Of a stretch of DNA of 64,000 nt, positions 26,064 to 34,435 are shown piece after piece (within the stretch, counting starts at the first letter, position 1; every line of letters begins with the position of its first letter). This DNA comes from BTUB01 sp963836585 (GTDB lineage: Bacteria; Babelota; Babeliae; Babelales; Vermiphilaceae): the NCBI GenBank assembly GCA_963836585.1, contig CAWIJV010000001.1, positions 310,001-374,000 on the forward strand. The letters run 5' to 3'. Both the position numbers and the translations under genes were made by a program. Below the pieces are notes generated by a model. It was not told the DNA's origin and did not search any database. It was given only the letters and a program-made list of their open reading frames with translations.

Positions 26064-28757
26064 CTCTAAGTTGTATTCACGGCAACGCCGATTAACTGAT
26101 GAGCGGTTGACGCCCAGGAAGGCGGCGATCTTATTTTGATTACGGAACTTGTTCCAGAGCATTACCATCATTTTGTGATCACGCAGCGCGTATTTGCCCA
26201 AACGGCTGGCTTGAATCAGTTCCGGATCGGTGATCTCATAAGCCGGGTCAAAATGAATCTCTTGTTCGATATTATTTTTCTTGGATTTGTGCACCAGAAT
26301 CTGCTGCACCTTGGTTTTGAGTTCTTGCAAGCTCACCGGGCGATTGCCGATCAGTTTTAATTTCTCTTTTTCTGAAAGTTCAAGCAGATTTTTAAAATCG
26401 TTGGATTGAATTGCCTGTTCAGTATAGCCTTGTGCCAGTTCGTTGAGCTCTAAATCAGGCAACTCATGGAGCGATGGCACACACAGCGCGCACTTTTTTA
26501 ATTCATTAAACAGCGCGGGAAGAAATGCTCCTTCTTGCACCAGAGTCTGCAGCGGCTGATTGGTGGAGCAGATGATGCGCACATTGGCGGCCACTTTGTG
26601 TTCACTCTTAAACACACGATAGTAGCCATATTGGATAAACTCGGCCAAATATTCCTGCGTTTCTTTATCAAGATGCTCAACGTTTTGAATAAAGAGGGTG
26701 CCATTGCCATCCAATTTTTCCAGAATCGGTTTTTGCGCGGCCGCATTCATCCCAAAAATAGGATTGATCCCAAACAGTTTCGGCGCAATATCAAACGCAT
26801 TGGTGACGCTTTGCAACGGGAGCACATGGAGCGTATCGCGCATGCTAATATGATGCAGCAGCTCCACCATCGGCATCAGATCCTCATGGGCCGTTTCCAG
26901 CAGTGTTGCTTTTTTGGAGAGCGCCGTTTGCAATAAATTAATTTTAAAATTAAGAAGCGTTTCACCCGTGCCAGGAATTAATTGATTAATCAGCTGCCCC
27001 GGTTTGGTGGTTTCAAGATACAACAAATAGTCCCATTTGGTGGGATCCTTGAGCAGGTTGATCTGCTTGGTGATGATATCAACAATATCCGGGTGGCTGA
27101 TGATGAGAATCACATTATTCTGCTCAAGATTGAGCACGCCGGAGATTACTAGCCGAGCGCCGTCCAGATTTTTTACCATCATCGTTTGGGGTGATTTATA
27201 TTCTTCCACTTGGCGAGCCACCTGCTTGAGCGCTCTGCTAATCGGGTGCCCCTCTTGCGTGTTAAGATTGATCTTGATCATCTCTTTTGCTGTTTGATTG
27301 GCAAAAATGAACCGCCGATATTTATAGAAGATGATCCCGATCTCTTTGTGTTTACTATTTTTTAAGAATGAGCGAATACTTTCTTTGTATTGATTGATCT
27401 CCTGATGTTTGCGATGCAGCTCTTCTTTGAGCTCTTTCTCTTGCACAATGAGCGTTTCTAAATTACGGTTTTGCAGCAGATTAATAATGTTGCTTAAGTA
27501 GCTGGCAAACACCAGCATCTCATCCCGCTCCACATTGCTATACAGCTGAGCCGGGCGTGCGTTTGATTCAACTATGATATAGGCAATGATCCGCTCTTTT
27601 TCAAAGATGGGCAAGAAAATATCGGCGTTAATTTTCTTCAAAAAATTGATGATCACGCTGCGGGTGGCATCATCTTCATAAAAATTACTAAATACTAGCT
27701 CATCATAGATGATGATCTTGTGCTGATTGATATAGGCGCACACTTCCTGTGCATGGGTGCTAAAGAATTCTTCGACCGGGTTTTCTTTAGCGAGCGTGTT
27801 GCGCAGCTGCAGAGAAACTTTGCGGAGCGGAATATCAAAAGCTTGTTTAAAAAAGGTGCCGGTGATTTGCGCCAGCTCGGGAGTAGTGGTGGCAAAACTC
27901 AGCTGTTCCAGAATAATTTTAAAATCATCCACAAAGTTAAACGCGTGCTTGGATTCAACATGGCTGGTGAAATTCAAAAACCGCATCCCCATCACGCGAT
28001 TAATGCAGTAATAAACAATATAGGTAATAAGCAGCGCCGAGACACCCACGATCGCATTGGTATATAATTTGAGCGCCTTAAATTCAAAATTCAGCGCGAT
28101 GAGCAGCTCAGTGATAAAATAGGGGATCATCAGATATTTAATGATGATGGCCAGCTGATGGCGCAGTACTTTGGGTAAGGTGCCCGAGCGAATTTTTTTT
28201 ATGGTCAGAAAAAGATTGGGGAGCGTGAGAATCGGCAAAATATAGAGCACCGTGTGGCGCATCACCGTAATTTCAAGATTGTTGGTGAAGGGTGATAGTG
28301 TGGAAAGAGCTACAAACCGATCGGTTTCACTGATCACTTCGGTGTCAAAGAATGCCAAGTAAATATAATACATGGCCACGGCGCTGCTCATAATCAGCAG
28401 CAGTTTTTGTACCAATTTGAGCGCATAGTGCCGCTGCGTGAGACTATCCAAAAAGAGGCCGAGCGCTTGATACTGAATGATCAAAAATGCCCAGGCGATA
28501 CGAATAAAAAATATGATGGCGGCATAGGGAATAATCGGCGCAAACAGATAGCGGGACAGTTTTATTTGCCAGGAAATTTCTCCGGCCATGGAGCCGACCA
28601 ATACCGTGATTAAAAAGAGACAGGTTTTTTGAGTGCTGGGAGATTTAAAAGTTTGGGGCACTAAAATATAAAGCAGTATACTTTTAATAATTAAAGAGAT
28701 AGAAATAGTAAAGAAAAGAAATTGTGGGGTGTTGAATAAATTAAGCATGCTCAGCAT
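26058..28757 (-). CDS. Membrane-bound NtrC-like regulator with 7 spans, GAF, PAS, degenerate AAA+ and Fis-type HTH (receptor 1)
   Basis: This is a roughly 900-residue protein. The N-terminal 270 residues hold about seven hydrophobic spans (FLFFTISISLIIKSILLYIL, YAAIIFFIRIAWAFLIIQ and others). A GAF-like region (INADIFLPIFEKERIIAYII), a coiled coil (EELHRKHQEINQYKESI) and a PAS-like region (GIIFYKYRRFIFANQTAKE) follow. A sigma54-activator-like AAA+ relic comes next (NGTLFIQNVEHLDKETQEYL, NVRIICSTNQPLQTLVQEG), then a C-terminal Fis-type helix-turn-helix (FLGVNRSSVNRRCREY). Walker A, GAFTGA and the Walker B acidic pair are not conserved. ATG 28757 or 28748 is the likely start. It is divergent from a tiny peptide ORF at 28859 and paralogous to 29132-31834. 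Confidence 0.8.
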   Translation of the reverse strand: MLSMLNLFNTPQFLFFTISISLIIKSILLYILVPQTFKSPSTQKTCLFLITVLVGSMAGEISWQIKLSRYLFAPIIPYAAIIFFIRIAWAFLIIQYQALGLFLDSLTQRHYALKLVQKLLLIMSSAVAMYYIYLAFFDTEVISETDRFVALSTLSPFTNNLEITVMRHTVLYILPILTLPNLFLTIKKIRSGTLPKVLRHQLAIIIKYLMIPYFITELLIALNFEFKALKLYTNAIVGVSALLITYIVYYCINRVMGMRFLNFTSHVESKHAFNFVDDFKIILEQLSFATTTPELAQITGTFFKQAFDIPLRKVSLQLRNTLAKENPVEEFFSTHAQEVCAYINQHKIIIYDELVFSNFYEDDATRSVIINFLKKINADIFLPIFEKERIIAYIIVESNARPAQLYSNVERDEMLVFASYLSNIINLLQNRNLETLIVQEKELKEELHRKHQEINQYKESIRSFLKNSKHKEIGIIFYKYRRFIFANQTAKEMIKINLNTQEGHPISRALKQVARQVEEYKSPQTMMVKNLDGARLVISGVLNLEQNNVILIISHPDIVDIITKQINLLKDPTKWDYLLYLETTKPGQLINQLIPGTGETLLNFKINLLQTALSKKATLLETAHEDLMPMVELLHHISMRDTLHVLPLQSVTNAFDIAPKLFGINPIFGMNAAAQKPILEKLDGNGTLFIQNVEHLDKETQEYLAEFIQYGYYRVFKSEHKVAANVRIICSTNQPLQTLVQEGAFLPALFNELKKCALCVPSLHELPDLELNELAQGYTEQAIQSNDFKNLLELSEKEKLKLIGNRPVSLQELKTKVQQILVHKSKKNNIEQEIHFDPAYEITDPELIQASRLGKYALRDHKMMVMLWNKFRNQNKIAAFLGVNRSSVNRRCREYNLEI

Positions 28758-28858
28758 GATTATTGATCTCGTTGGCAAGACTGTTTATACTACTACCTCG
28801 TTAAGTAGATAAAAAAATGTATTCAACTTTCAATATTTTTAATGATAAGGGGATGAAC
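28758..28858. promoter_or_regulatory. Divergent control region between receptor 1 and peptide 1
   Basis: This AT-rich 101-bp region separates the start of receptor 1 (minus) from peptide ORF 1 (plus). AAGGGG at 28847-28852 is the ribosome site for ATG 28859. GTTAAGT (28800-28806) recurs in reverse orientation in the equivalent region of the second pair (ACTTAAC, 31876-31882). The match is only 7 bases and could be chance. Confidence 0.4.
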
Positions 28859-28945
28859 ATGTTTAGCTTCATTGGTTTTTCCAGCATAATGGTACCTTTG
28901 GCTCTTGCTCTTTTTGTGCTGTTTCGCTTTCCGCCACAAGGCTAA
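28859..28945 (+). CDS. 28-residue hydrophobic peptide ending FPPQG (putative signal peptide 1)
   Basis: This short ORF has ATG at 28859 and TAA at 28943-28945, with AAGGGG six bases upstream. It encodes a hydrophobic helix (IMVPLALALFVLF) followed by RFPPQG at the C-terminus. The equivalent position beside the paralogous receptor (31920-32033) also has a tiny ORF, with a hydrophobic helix and the ending EFPPRG. Shared ending, shared layout and paralogous neighbours argue against chance. By analogy with peptide pheromones in other bacteria, it may be exported and sensed by the adjacent receptor; that role is inference. Confidence 0.6.
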   Translation: MFSFIGFSSIMVPLALALFVLFRFPPQG

Positions 28946-29002
28946 AGCGGCAAACAGCTTCAGGGCTGGAAGTGTAACACAAGTTTAGGCGAAAGGTAAT
29001 GG

Positions 29003-29125
29003 TTCGATACAACGCCTCCGGCGTCACTCACCATGATGCTTCGACGAGCTCAGCACGAACGGGGGTCTCCGATCATCCCGAGCCTGTCGAGGGACCTGAG
29101 TAGAAAACGCTGTTTTCGTATCGAA
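29003..29125 (+). repeat. Cloverleaf palindromic repeat, long-arm form
   Basis: Outer stem TTCGATAC (29003-29010) pairs with GTATCGAA (29118-29125). Arm 1 is ACGCC/GGCGT, followed by CACTCACC. A long middle arm contains TGCTTCGACGAGCTCAGCAC and GAGCCTGTCGAGG. Then come CCTGAGTA and arm 3, GAAAAC/GTTTTC. Same layout as 38635-38723 with different arm sequences. It sits between the two receptor/peptide units. Confidence 0.75.
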
Positions 29126-29131
29126 GGGGCA

Positions 29132-31834
29132 TCACACATTACTTTTAATTCGTCGATTAATCGAAGATCTATTCACGCCAAGAAATGTGGCGATCTTAGT
29201 TTGACTGCCAAATTTATTCCACAGCAGCGCCATCATACGCGGATCGCGCAGCGCATGCTTGCCCAATCGGGCCGCATGGGCCAGCTCCGGATCGCTGATA
29301 TCATAGGCAGGATCAAAATGCACTTCATGATCAATATTATTTTGCTTTGATTTTTGTGCCAGCAGCTGTTGCACGCGCACTTTGAGTTCATGGATGCTGG
29401 CCGGTTTACTTTGAATAATGCGGGTTTTATCTTTCGCATTTAAATCTAAAATGGTTTTAAAATCATCAGATTTAAGAGATTGCTCGGCAATGCCTTGAGC
29501 AAGATCATAGAGCTCACTTTCTGGGAGTGTCATGAGTGAAGGCATTACCAGTGAGGTGCGCTTGAGCTCAGTCAAGAGCGCGGCTGAAAAAGTGCCCTCT
29601 TGAGCCAGCACCGAAAGATTTTGGTGCGTTGAGCAGATGATGCGTACCGCGCTGTTCATCTTTTGATTGCTCTTGAAGATGCGATAATGGCCATACTTAA
29701 TATATTCGGCCAGATATTCCTGGGTTTCCAGATCAAGCAGTTCAATATTTTGAATAAACAGTGTCCCGTTATCCAGTTTTTCAAAAAGCGGTTTGCCTTC
29801 CCCTTGCACGCCAAAAAGCGGATTAATGCCAAACAGCTTGATGGCCACCTCAGAATTTTTTGGCCGACTTTGCAGACTGAGCGCATGGAGCGTATCCCGC
29901 ATGCTAATATGATGCAGCAGCTCCACGGTCGGCATAAGATCTTCTTCAGGAATTTCCAGGAGCAATGCTTTTTTGCTGAGCGCGATCTGTAGTAAATTGA
30001 TTTTAAACTGCAGCAGCTGTTCGCCCGATCCGGGAATCAGCTGATTGATCAGTTGCCCGGGGCGGGTGGTTTCCAGATACAATAAATAGTCCCAGTTGGT
30101 CGGATCTTTTAAGTGGTTCATCTGGCTGGTGAGAATGTCAGAAAAATCCGGATAGTAGACGGTGATGATCACATGATTTTTTTCTAGATTGGGCACGCCG
30201 TTGATCACGATGCGGTGCCCGTCACTGTTTTTGGTGATGCAGCCTTGCGGGCTCTTATACTCCTCCACCTGCTCGGCAATATTTTTGAGTGCTTTGGTGA
30301 GCGGGGAACCCAAGTGGGTGTTCACATTAATTTTGATGATCTCTTTGGCAGCCTGATTGGCAAACACAAAATGCCGATTTTTGTAAAAGATTATGCCAAT
30401 ATCTTTTTGTTTATGATTCTTTAAAAATGAGTTGATGCTCTCTTTATACTGATTAATCTCTTGATGCTTTTTATACAGCTCTTCTTTGAGCTCTTTTTCC
30501 TGGTAAATGAGCGCTTCAAGGTTGCGATTTTGGATCAGGTTGATGATGTTGCTCAAGTAACTGGCAAAGATGATCATCTCATCCCGCTCAATATGGCTGT
30601 AGAATTCATGGAGCCGCGCATACCGCTCAACAATAATATAGCCGATGATGCTGTGATTTTTGTAGATGGGCAAAAAGATGTCCGCATTGATGCTGTCCAT
30701 GAATGCCAGGATAGTCTCATCCGCATTATTTTTGTCATAGAAATTGTTAAAATCGATCTCATCATAGATAAGAATTTTTACTTTATTAATGCACTTTTCG
30801 ATCGAAGGATCCGGGTTGGCCAACAGTGCTTCGGCTTGAATTTGGATATCGGAAAATTCTAGCCGGCCCTGATGCGCCTCACCATGATTCAGGTGCCGCA
30901 AATGCAATGAAACGCGGCTGCTGGGAATATCAAATGCGGTTTTAAAAAATGCCTGGCTGATGTGGCCCAGCTCATACATGCTTGTGGCCTTTGCCAAATC
31001 TTCCAGCGTATCTTTAAAGCCATCCACAAAATTAAACCGATGGTGCTCTTGCACATGATTTTGGAAGTTCAAAAATCGCAGGCCAATAATCTTCCGGGTG
31101 CAGTAAAAAAGTGCGACGGTTAAAAGACTGGTGGAAATGCCAATCATGGCATAGTTATTACTAAAATATCTTTGAAGGATAGAGAAGGGATAATATTGGA
31201 TAAGTTCTGAAATAATACGAGGTACGATAAGAAATTTTACCAGAACGTTAAACTGCTTTTTTAGAATTCGAGGAACTTTATTTTTTCGTATTTGAATGGT
31301 TGAGAAGATAACACTGCTTGGAAGCAATATGAAGATCGCATAGAGTGAAAAAAGCCACTCAACCAGATGGAGAAAGAACGTAGGCTTGGAAAAGGGAATA
31401 TTATAAATAGCGGCAACTATAAAGCTTAAACAAAAAAAAGTAGTGACGCCGATCATTAATTTTTGTCTTAATCTTAGTTTGCTATTTTTAGTTGAAAGAT
31501 TTTCTAGGAGGAGGGCAAGCGATTGGCATTCGATGGCATAAAAGGTCCAGGCCATGCGTGCAATAAAGAGAATCATAGTAAGGGTAGATTCGGTAACATC
31601 AGGAAAGAAGCATTCTTTAAAGAGCAAGAGTGACCAGGCAAAATCTTCGGCCATTGCTCCGATTAGGATAAGGAATAGATAGAGATGCAACCGATTTTGT
31701 TTTTGGGTGAAATAGGCTCGTGAAATAAAAAGATACAATAAACATGCTTTCAAAGAAAATGATAAAATGTTAACCGTGATTAAAAACGGGTAACTTCCCA
31801 GTAAGAACTCTAATAATACCAGTATCTTTTCCAT
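29132..31834 (-). CDS. Membrane-bound NtrC-like regulator, paralogue (receptor 2)
   Basis: This 900-residue paralogue of 26058-28757 has the same order of parts. There are about seven N-terminal spans (FLLGSYPFLITVNILSFSLK, MILFIARMAWTFYAIECQSL), a GAF-like region (INADIFLPIYKNHSIIGYII) and a near-identical coiled coil (HQEINQYKESINSFLKNH). The PAS-like region (GIIFYKNRHFVFANQAAKEI), AAA+ relic (NGTLFIQNIELLDLETQEYL) and Fis-type HTH (FLGVNRSSINRR) follow. The N-terminal membrane part is much less conserved than the rest, as expected if each senses a different ligand. It is divergent from the peptide ORF at 31920. Confidence 0.8.
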   Translation of the reverse strand: MEKILVLLEFLLGSYPFLITVNILSFSLKACLLYLFISRAYFTQKQNRLHLYLFLILIGAMAEDFAWSLLLFKECFFPDVTESTLTMILFIARMAWTFYAIECQSLALLLENLSTKNSKLRLRQKLMIGVTTFFCLSFIVAAIYNIPFSKPTFFLHLVEWLFSLYAIFILLPSSVIFSTIQIRKNKVPRILKKQFNVLVKFLIVPRIISELIQYYPFSILQRYFSNNYAMIGISTSLLTVALFYCTRKIIGLRFLNFQNHVQEHHRFNFVDGFKDTLEDLAKATSMYELGHISQAFFKTAFDIPSSRVSLHLRHLNHGEAHQGRLEFSDIQIQAEALLANPDPSIEKCINKVKILIYDEIDFNNFYDKNNADETILAFMDSINADIFLPIYKNHSIIGYIIVERYARLHEFYSHIERDEMIIFASYLSNIINLIQNRNLEALIYQEKELKEELYKKHQEINQYKESINSFLKNHKQKDIGIIFYKNRHFVFANQAAKEIIKINVNTHLGSPLTKALKNIAEQVEEYKSPQGCITKNSDGHRIVINGVPNLEKNHVIITVYYPDFSDILTSQMNHLKDPTNWDYLLYLETTRPGQLINQLIPGSGEQLLQFKINLLQIALSKKALLLEIPEEDLMPTVELLHHISMRDTLHALSLQSRPKNSEVAIKLFGINPLFGVQGEGKPLFEKLDNGTLFIQNIELLDLETQEYLAEYIKYGHYRIFKSNQKMNSAVRIICSTHQNLSVLAQEGTFSAALLTELKRTSLVMPSLMTLPESELYDLAQGIAEQSLKSDDFKTILDLNAKDKTRIIQSKPASIHELKVRVQQLLAQKSKQNNIDHEVHFDPAYDISDPELAHAARLGKHALRDPRMMALLWNKFGSQTKIATFLGVNRSSINRRIKSNV

Positions 31835-31919
31835 GTTTTATTGCTATTAATAAACGGGCCGATTATAATAAAAACACTTAACTAATTGGATTGTATTCCC
31901 ATAAAACAACGGAGACTTT
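31835..31919. promoter_or_regulatory. Divergent control region between receptor 2 and peptide 2
   Basis: This 85-bp AT-rich region has GGAG at 31911-31914 as the ribosome site for ATG 31920 (5-nt spacing). ACTTAAC at 31876-31882 is the reverse complement of GTTAAGT at 28800-28806 in the first pair. No clear sigma54 -24/-12 element was seen. Confidence 0.4.
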
Positions 31920-32033
31920 ATGTTGAGCAAGAAAATACTGCATGCGCTTTTGTCACACCCTAAAAGCCTAAAAACGTTCCAATTTCTCATGGCCATTTTG
32001 GTAGTTTTAGGGGAATTTCCACCACGCGGTTAA
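31920..32033 (+). CDS. 37-residue hydrophobic peptide ending FPPRG (putative signal peptide 2)
   Basis: ATG at 31920 with GGAG five bases upstream; TAA at 32031-32033. The N-terminus is basic (MLSKKILHALLSHPKSLK), followed by a hydrophobic stretch (FLMAILVVL) and the ending GEFPPRG. It is the counterpart of the 28-residue ORF at 28859, placed the same way beside the paralogous receptor. The only clear sequence shared by the two peptides is the C-terminal FPPxG. Role as a pheromone precursor is inference. Confidence 0.6.
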   Translation: MLSKKILHALLSHPKSLKTFQFLMAILVVLGEFPPRG

Positions 32034-32117
32034 TCTCTTCTGAATCTTATCACAATTGCTATTTTACACAAACAGCTTTTGATAAAATGCAATTAATTTC
32101 TTGTTAGAAATTAAAGG

Positions 32118-32786
32118 ATGCAGGTGGACAAAAAAGAGCGTGCAATTCGGATTATTACCATCCTGGCATCTGCTACTCAAGGAATGGAGCAGCCTGCATC
32201 GACGCAGATTGTGAACCAGTATGGCCAGGATCCGTATCTGGTACTCATCTCATGTTTACTCAGTTTGCGCACCAAGGATACCGTCTCATTCCCCGCTTCG
32301 CAGCGGCTCTTTGAGCGGGCAAAAACTCCCGCGCAGATGCTCAAGTTGCCGGTCGCTACGATTGAAAAATTAATTTATCCGACCGGCTTTTATCGTCGCA
32401 AGGCTCGCCTGCTCCATGAAGTGAGCAAAGATCTGCTCGCGCGGTTTGATGGTAAAGTGCCGGCCACCGAAGCTGAACTTCTTTCAATCAAAGGTGTCGG
32501 CCGCAAAACGGCCAACTTGGTGCTCGGGGTCGCTTTCAATATTCCTGCCATCTGTGTTGATACGCATGTCCATCGTGTCTCAAATCGGCTCGGGTTGGTC
32601 AAAACCAAAACCACTGATCAAACAGAGATCGAGCTCAAAAAAATTCTGCCGCCACAATATTGGATCCAATTTAATCATCTGCTGGTAATGTGGGGGCAAA
32701 ATATCTGCGTGCCGATTTCACCATTCTGTTCCAAATGCGCCATTGCTGATCTGTGTCCCCGCGTCGGCGTCACTCGCCGGCGGTGA
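32118..32786 (+). CDS. nth: Endonuclease III
   Basis: This 222-residue base-excision-repair glycosylase/AP lyase has the helix-hairpin-helix GVGRKTANLVLG, with the catalytic Lys in RKTA, and the catalytic Asp in CVDTHVHRVSNRLG. The Fe-S cluster cysteines follow the pattern C-x6-C-x2-C-x5-C (CVPISPFCSKCAIADLC). The length is normal. It starts shortly after peptide ORF 2, on the same strand, and may share its transcript. Confidence 0.95.
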   Translation: MQVDKKERAIRIITILASATQGMEQPASTQIVNQYGQDPYLVLISCLLSLRTKDTVSFPASQRLFERAKTPAQMLKLPVATIEKLIYPTGFYRRKARLLHEVSKDLLARFDGKVPATEAELLSIKGVGRKTANLVLGVAFNIPAICVDTHVHRVSNRLGLVKTKTTDQTEIELKKILPPQYWIQFNHLLVMWGQNICVPISPFCSKCAIADLCPRVGVTRRR

Positions 32787-32977
32787 GAATAAGACCAAGC
32801 AACAAATTCTTCAAAAAGCAGAATACGAGCCTATTTACCTCCCCCGACAAACAAGATATTCAGGAACTCCCGCTAACAAAAACAACCCTTTAGTATCGCA
32901 TTCGTAAAAATTTATTTTCGTAAACTTTTTTTGGTATGCTGTAGCCACTCTATCAAAATTTGAATAGGAAGTGGACC

Positions 32978-34300
32978 ATGGAAAAGCCAAGAAAAGATCT
33001 TTCTGCTACGGGGATGATACGCATTGTCCGTAGCGCATTCAAGAAGACCAAAACACCCCAAATAAAAGGTAATCGGAGCAATCCGATATCACTCGAAGAT
33101 TGCTTGATGTCTGCATTTGCGATGTTTAGTCTCAAATTTCCTTCGCTCCTGCAATTTGACAATCATATGTATGAACCGGACACGGTGCATGTCAATTTAA
33201 AAAATTTATATGACATCCAAAACGTACCCAGTGATACGTACATGCGTGAGCGAGTTGATGAAGTTGAGCCGGACGAAATTAGCCCTATTTTCAAAACTAT
33301 TTTTGCGCATCTTCAGCGAGGGAAAGCGCTGGAAGGCTTTCAATTTATCAATGGCTATTATCTGCTTTCAGTCGATGGCACCGGTTTCTTTTCATCCTCC
33401 ACCGTGCATTGTGAAAATTGCTGTGTGAAAGAGCATCGAGACGGCACAAAAACTTACTACCATCAAATGTTATGCGGTTCGCTGGTCCATCCCGGTCAGA
33501 AGACGGTGATCCCCTTGGCTCCTGAGCCAATCATGAAGTCGGACGGCGATACCAAAAATGACTGCGAGCTGAATGCTGCCAAGCGTTTTATTGAGCGGCT
33601 TCGCAGAGAACATCCGCATTTAAAAATAATTTTCTTGGGCGATGGCATCACCAGCAATGCGCCATTTATCAAAATGCTTGAGGATGCCGGTATTTCATAC
33701 ATACTGGGGGCCAAACCGGGTAATCATAAAGCATTATTTGAGTTTACCCGTGGCATATGCAATGAATCTGAGTATCGCGCCAAAGATGGCGGCGCCATTC
33801 ATCAGTATCGCTTTTGCAATGGGGTGCCGCTCAATGACACTCATCCTGACGTGAAAGTAAATTTTCTGGATTATATCGAAATTGGGTCCAAAGGAAAAAA
33901 GCAGTGCTTCAGCTGGGTAACCGATCTGAAAATTTCTGAAGCTACGGTTCATGACATTATGCGAGGAGGAAGATGTCGATGGAAGATTGAGAATGAAACC
34001 TTGAACACGCTTAAAAACCAAAATTATCACTTCGAGCACAATTTTGGGCATGGCAAAAAAAATTTGAGTACCATCTTTGGCATGCTCATGATGCTGGCTT
34101 TTTTAATTGATCAAGCGCAAGAGCTTTGCGATGCCCTTTTTCAGAAGGCGCTTTGCAAACAAAAGAAAAAGAAATATCTCTGGGAAAGAATGCGAGCATT
34201 GGCTTTGGATTATCTGGTAGAATCCTGGGAAGTTCTGTGGAGCGCCCTGGCCTATGGCCACAAAAAAATTGATCTCAAATCGATCACCAATAGCAGCTAA
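32978..34300 (+). CDS. DDE transposase (IS4-like), copy 1
   Basis: This is a roughly 440-residue transposase with DDE-type segments: the first Asp in YYLLSVDGTGFF, the second in KIIFLGDGITSN, and the Glu in CRWKIENETLNTLKNQNYHF. The last resembles the IS4 R...E...K signature. ATG 32978 has AGGAA upstream; a TTG at 32960 is also open. It differs from copy 2 at one residue (SVDG here, SVDD there). The IS family is assigned by motif and 9-bp duplication only. Confidence 0.88.
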   Translation: MEKPRKDLSATGMIRIVRSAFKKTKTPQIKGNRSNPISLEDCLMSAFAMFSLKFPSLLQFDNHMYEPDTVHVNLKNLYDIQNVPSDTYMRERVDEVEPDEISPIFKTIFAHLQRGKALEGFQFINGYYLLSVDGTGFFSSSTVHCENCCVKEHRDGTKTYYHQMLCGSLVHPGQKTVIPLAPEPIMKSDGDTKNDCELNAAKRFIERLRREHPHLKIIFLGDGITSNAPFIKMLEDAGISYILGAKPGNHKALFEFTRGICNESEYRAKDGGAIHQYRFCNGVPLNDTHPDVKVNFLDYIEIGSKGKKQCFSWVTDLKISEATVHDIMRGGRCRWKIENETLNTLKNQNYHFEHNFGHGKKNLSTIFGMLMMLAFLIDQAQELCDALFQKALCKQKKKKYLWERMRALALDYLVESWEVLWSALAYGHKKIDLKSITNSS

Positions 34301-34435
34301 ATTATTTACAGCTCGGGGAATATTAGGGTTTTGAAGCGTGTTTTTTATTAAACTAGTAATTTACGGGGGGGGGTATGAGAGAAGATAGGTCTCGTATTTC
34401 CTTTTTTGGGGAATTTTTGACCAAACTTTATCTCT

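Noticed and set aside
28758..28858. Sigma54 -24/-12 promoter between receptor 1 and its peptide
   Set aside because: TTGGCAAGACTG resembles a -24 element, but no GC pair lies at the required spacing.
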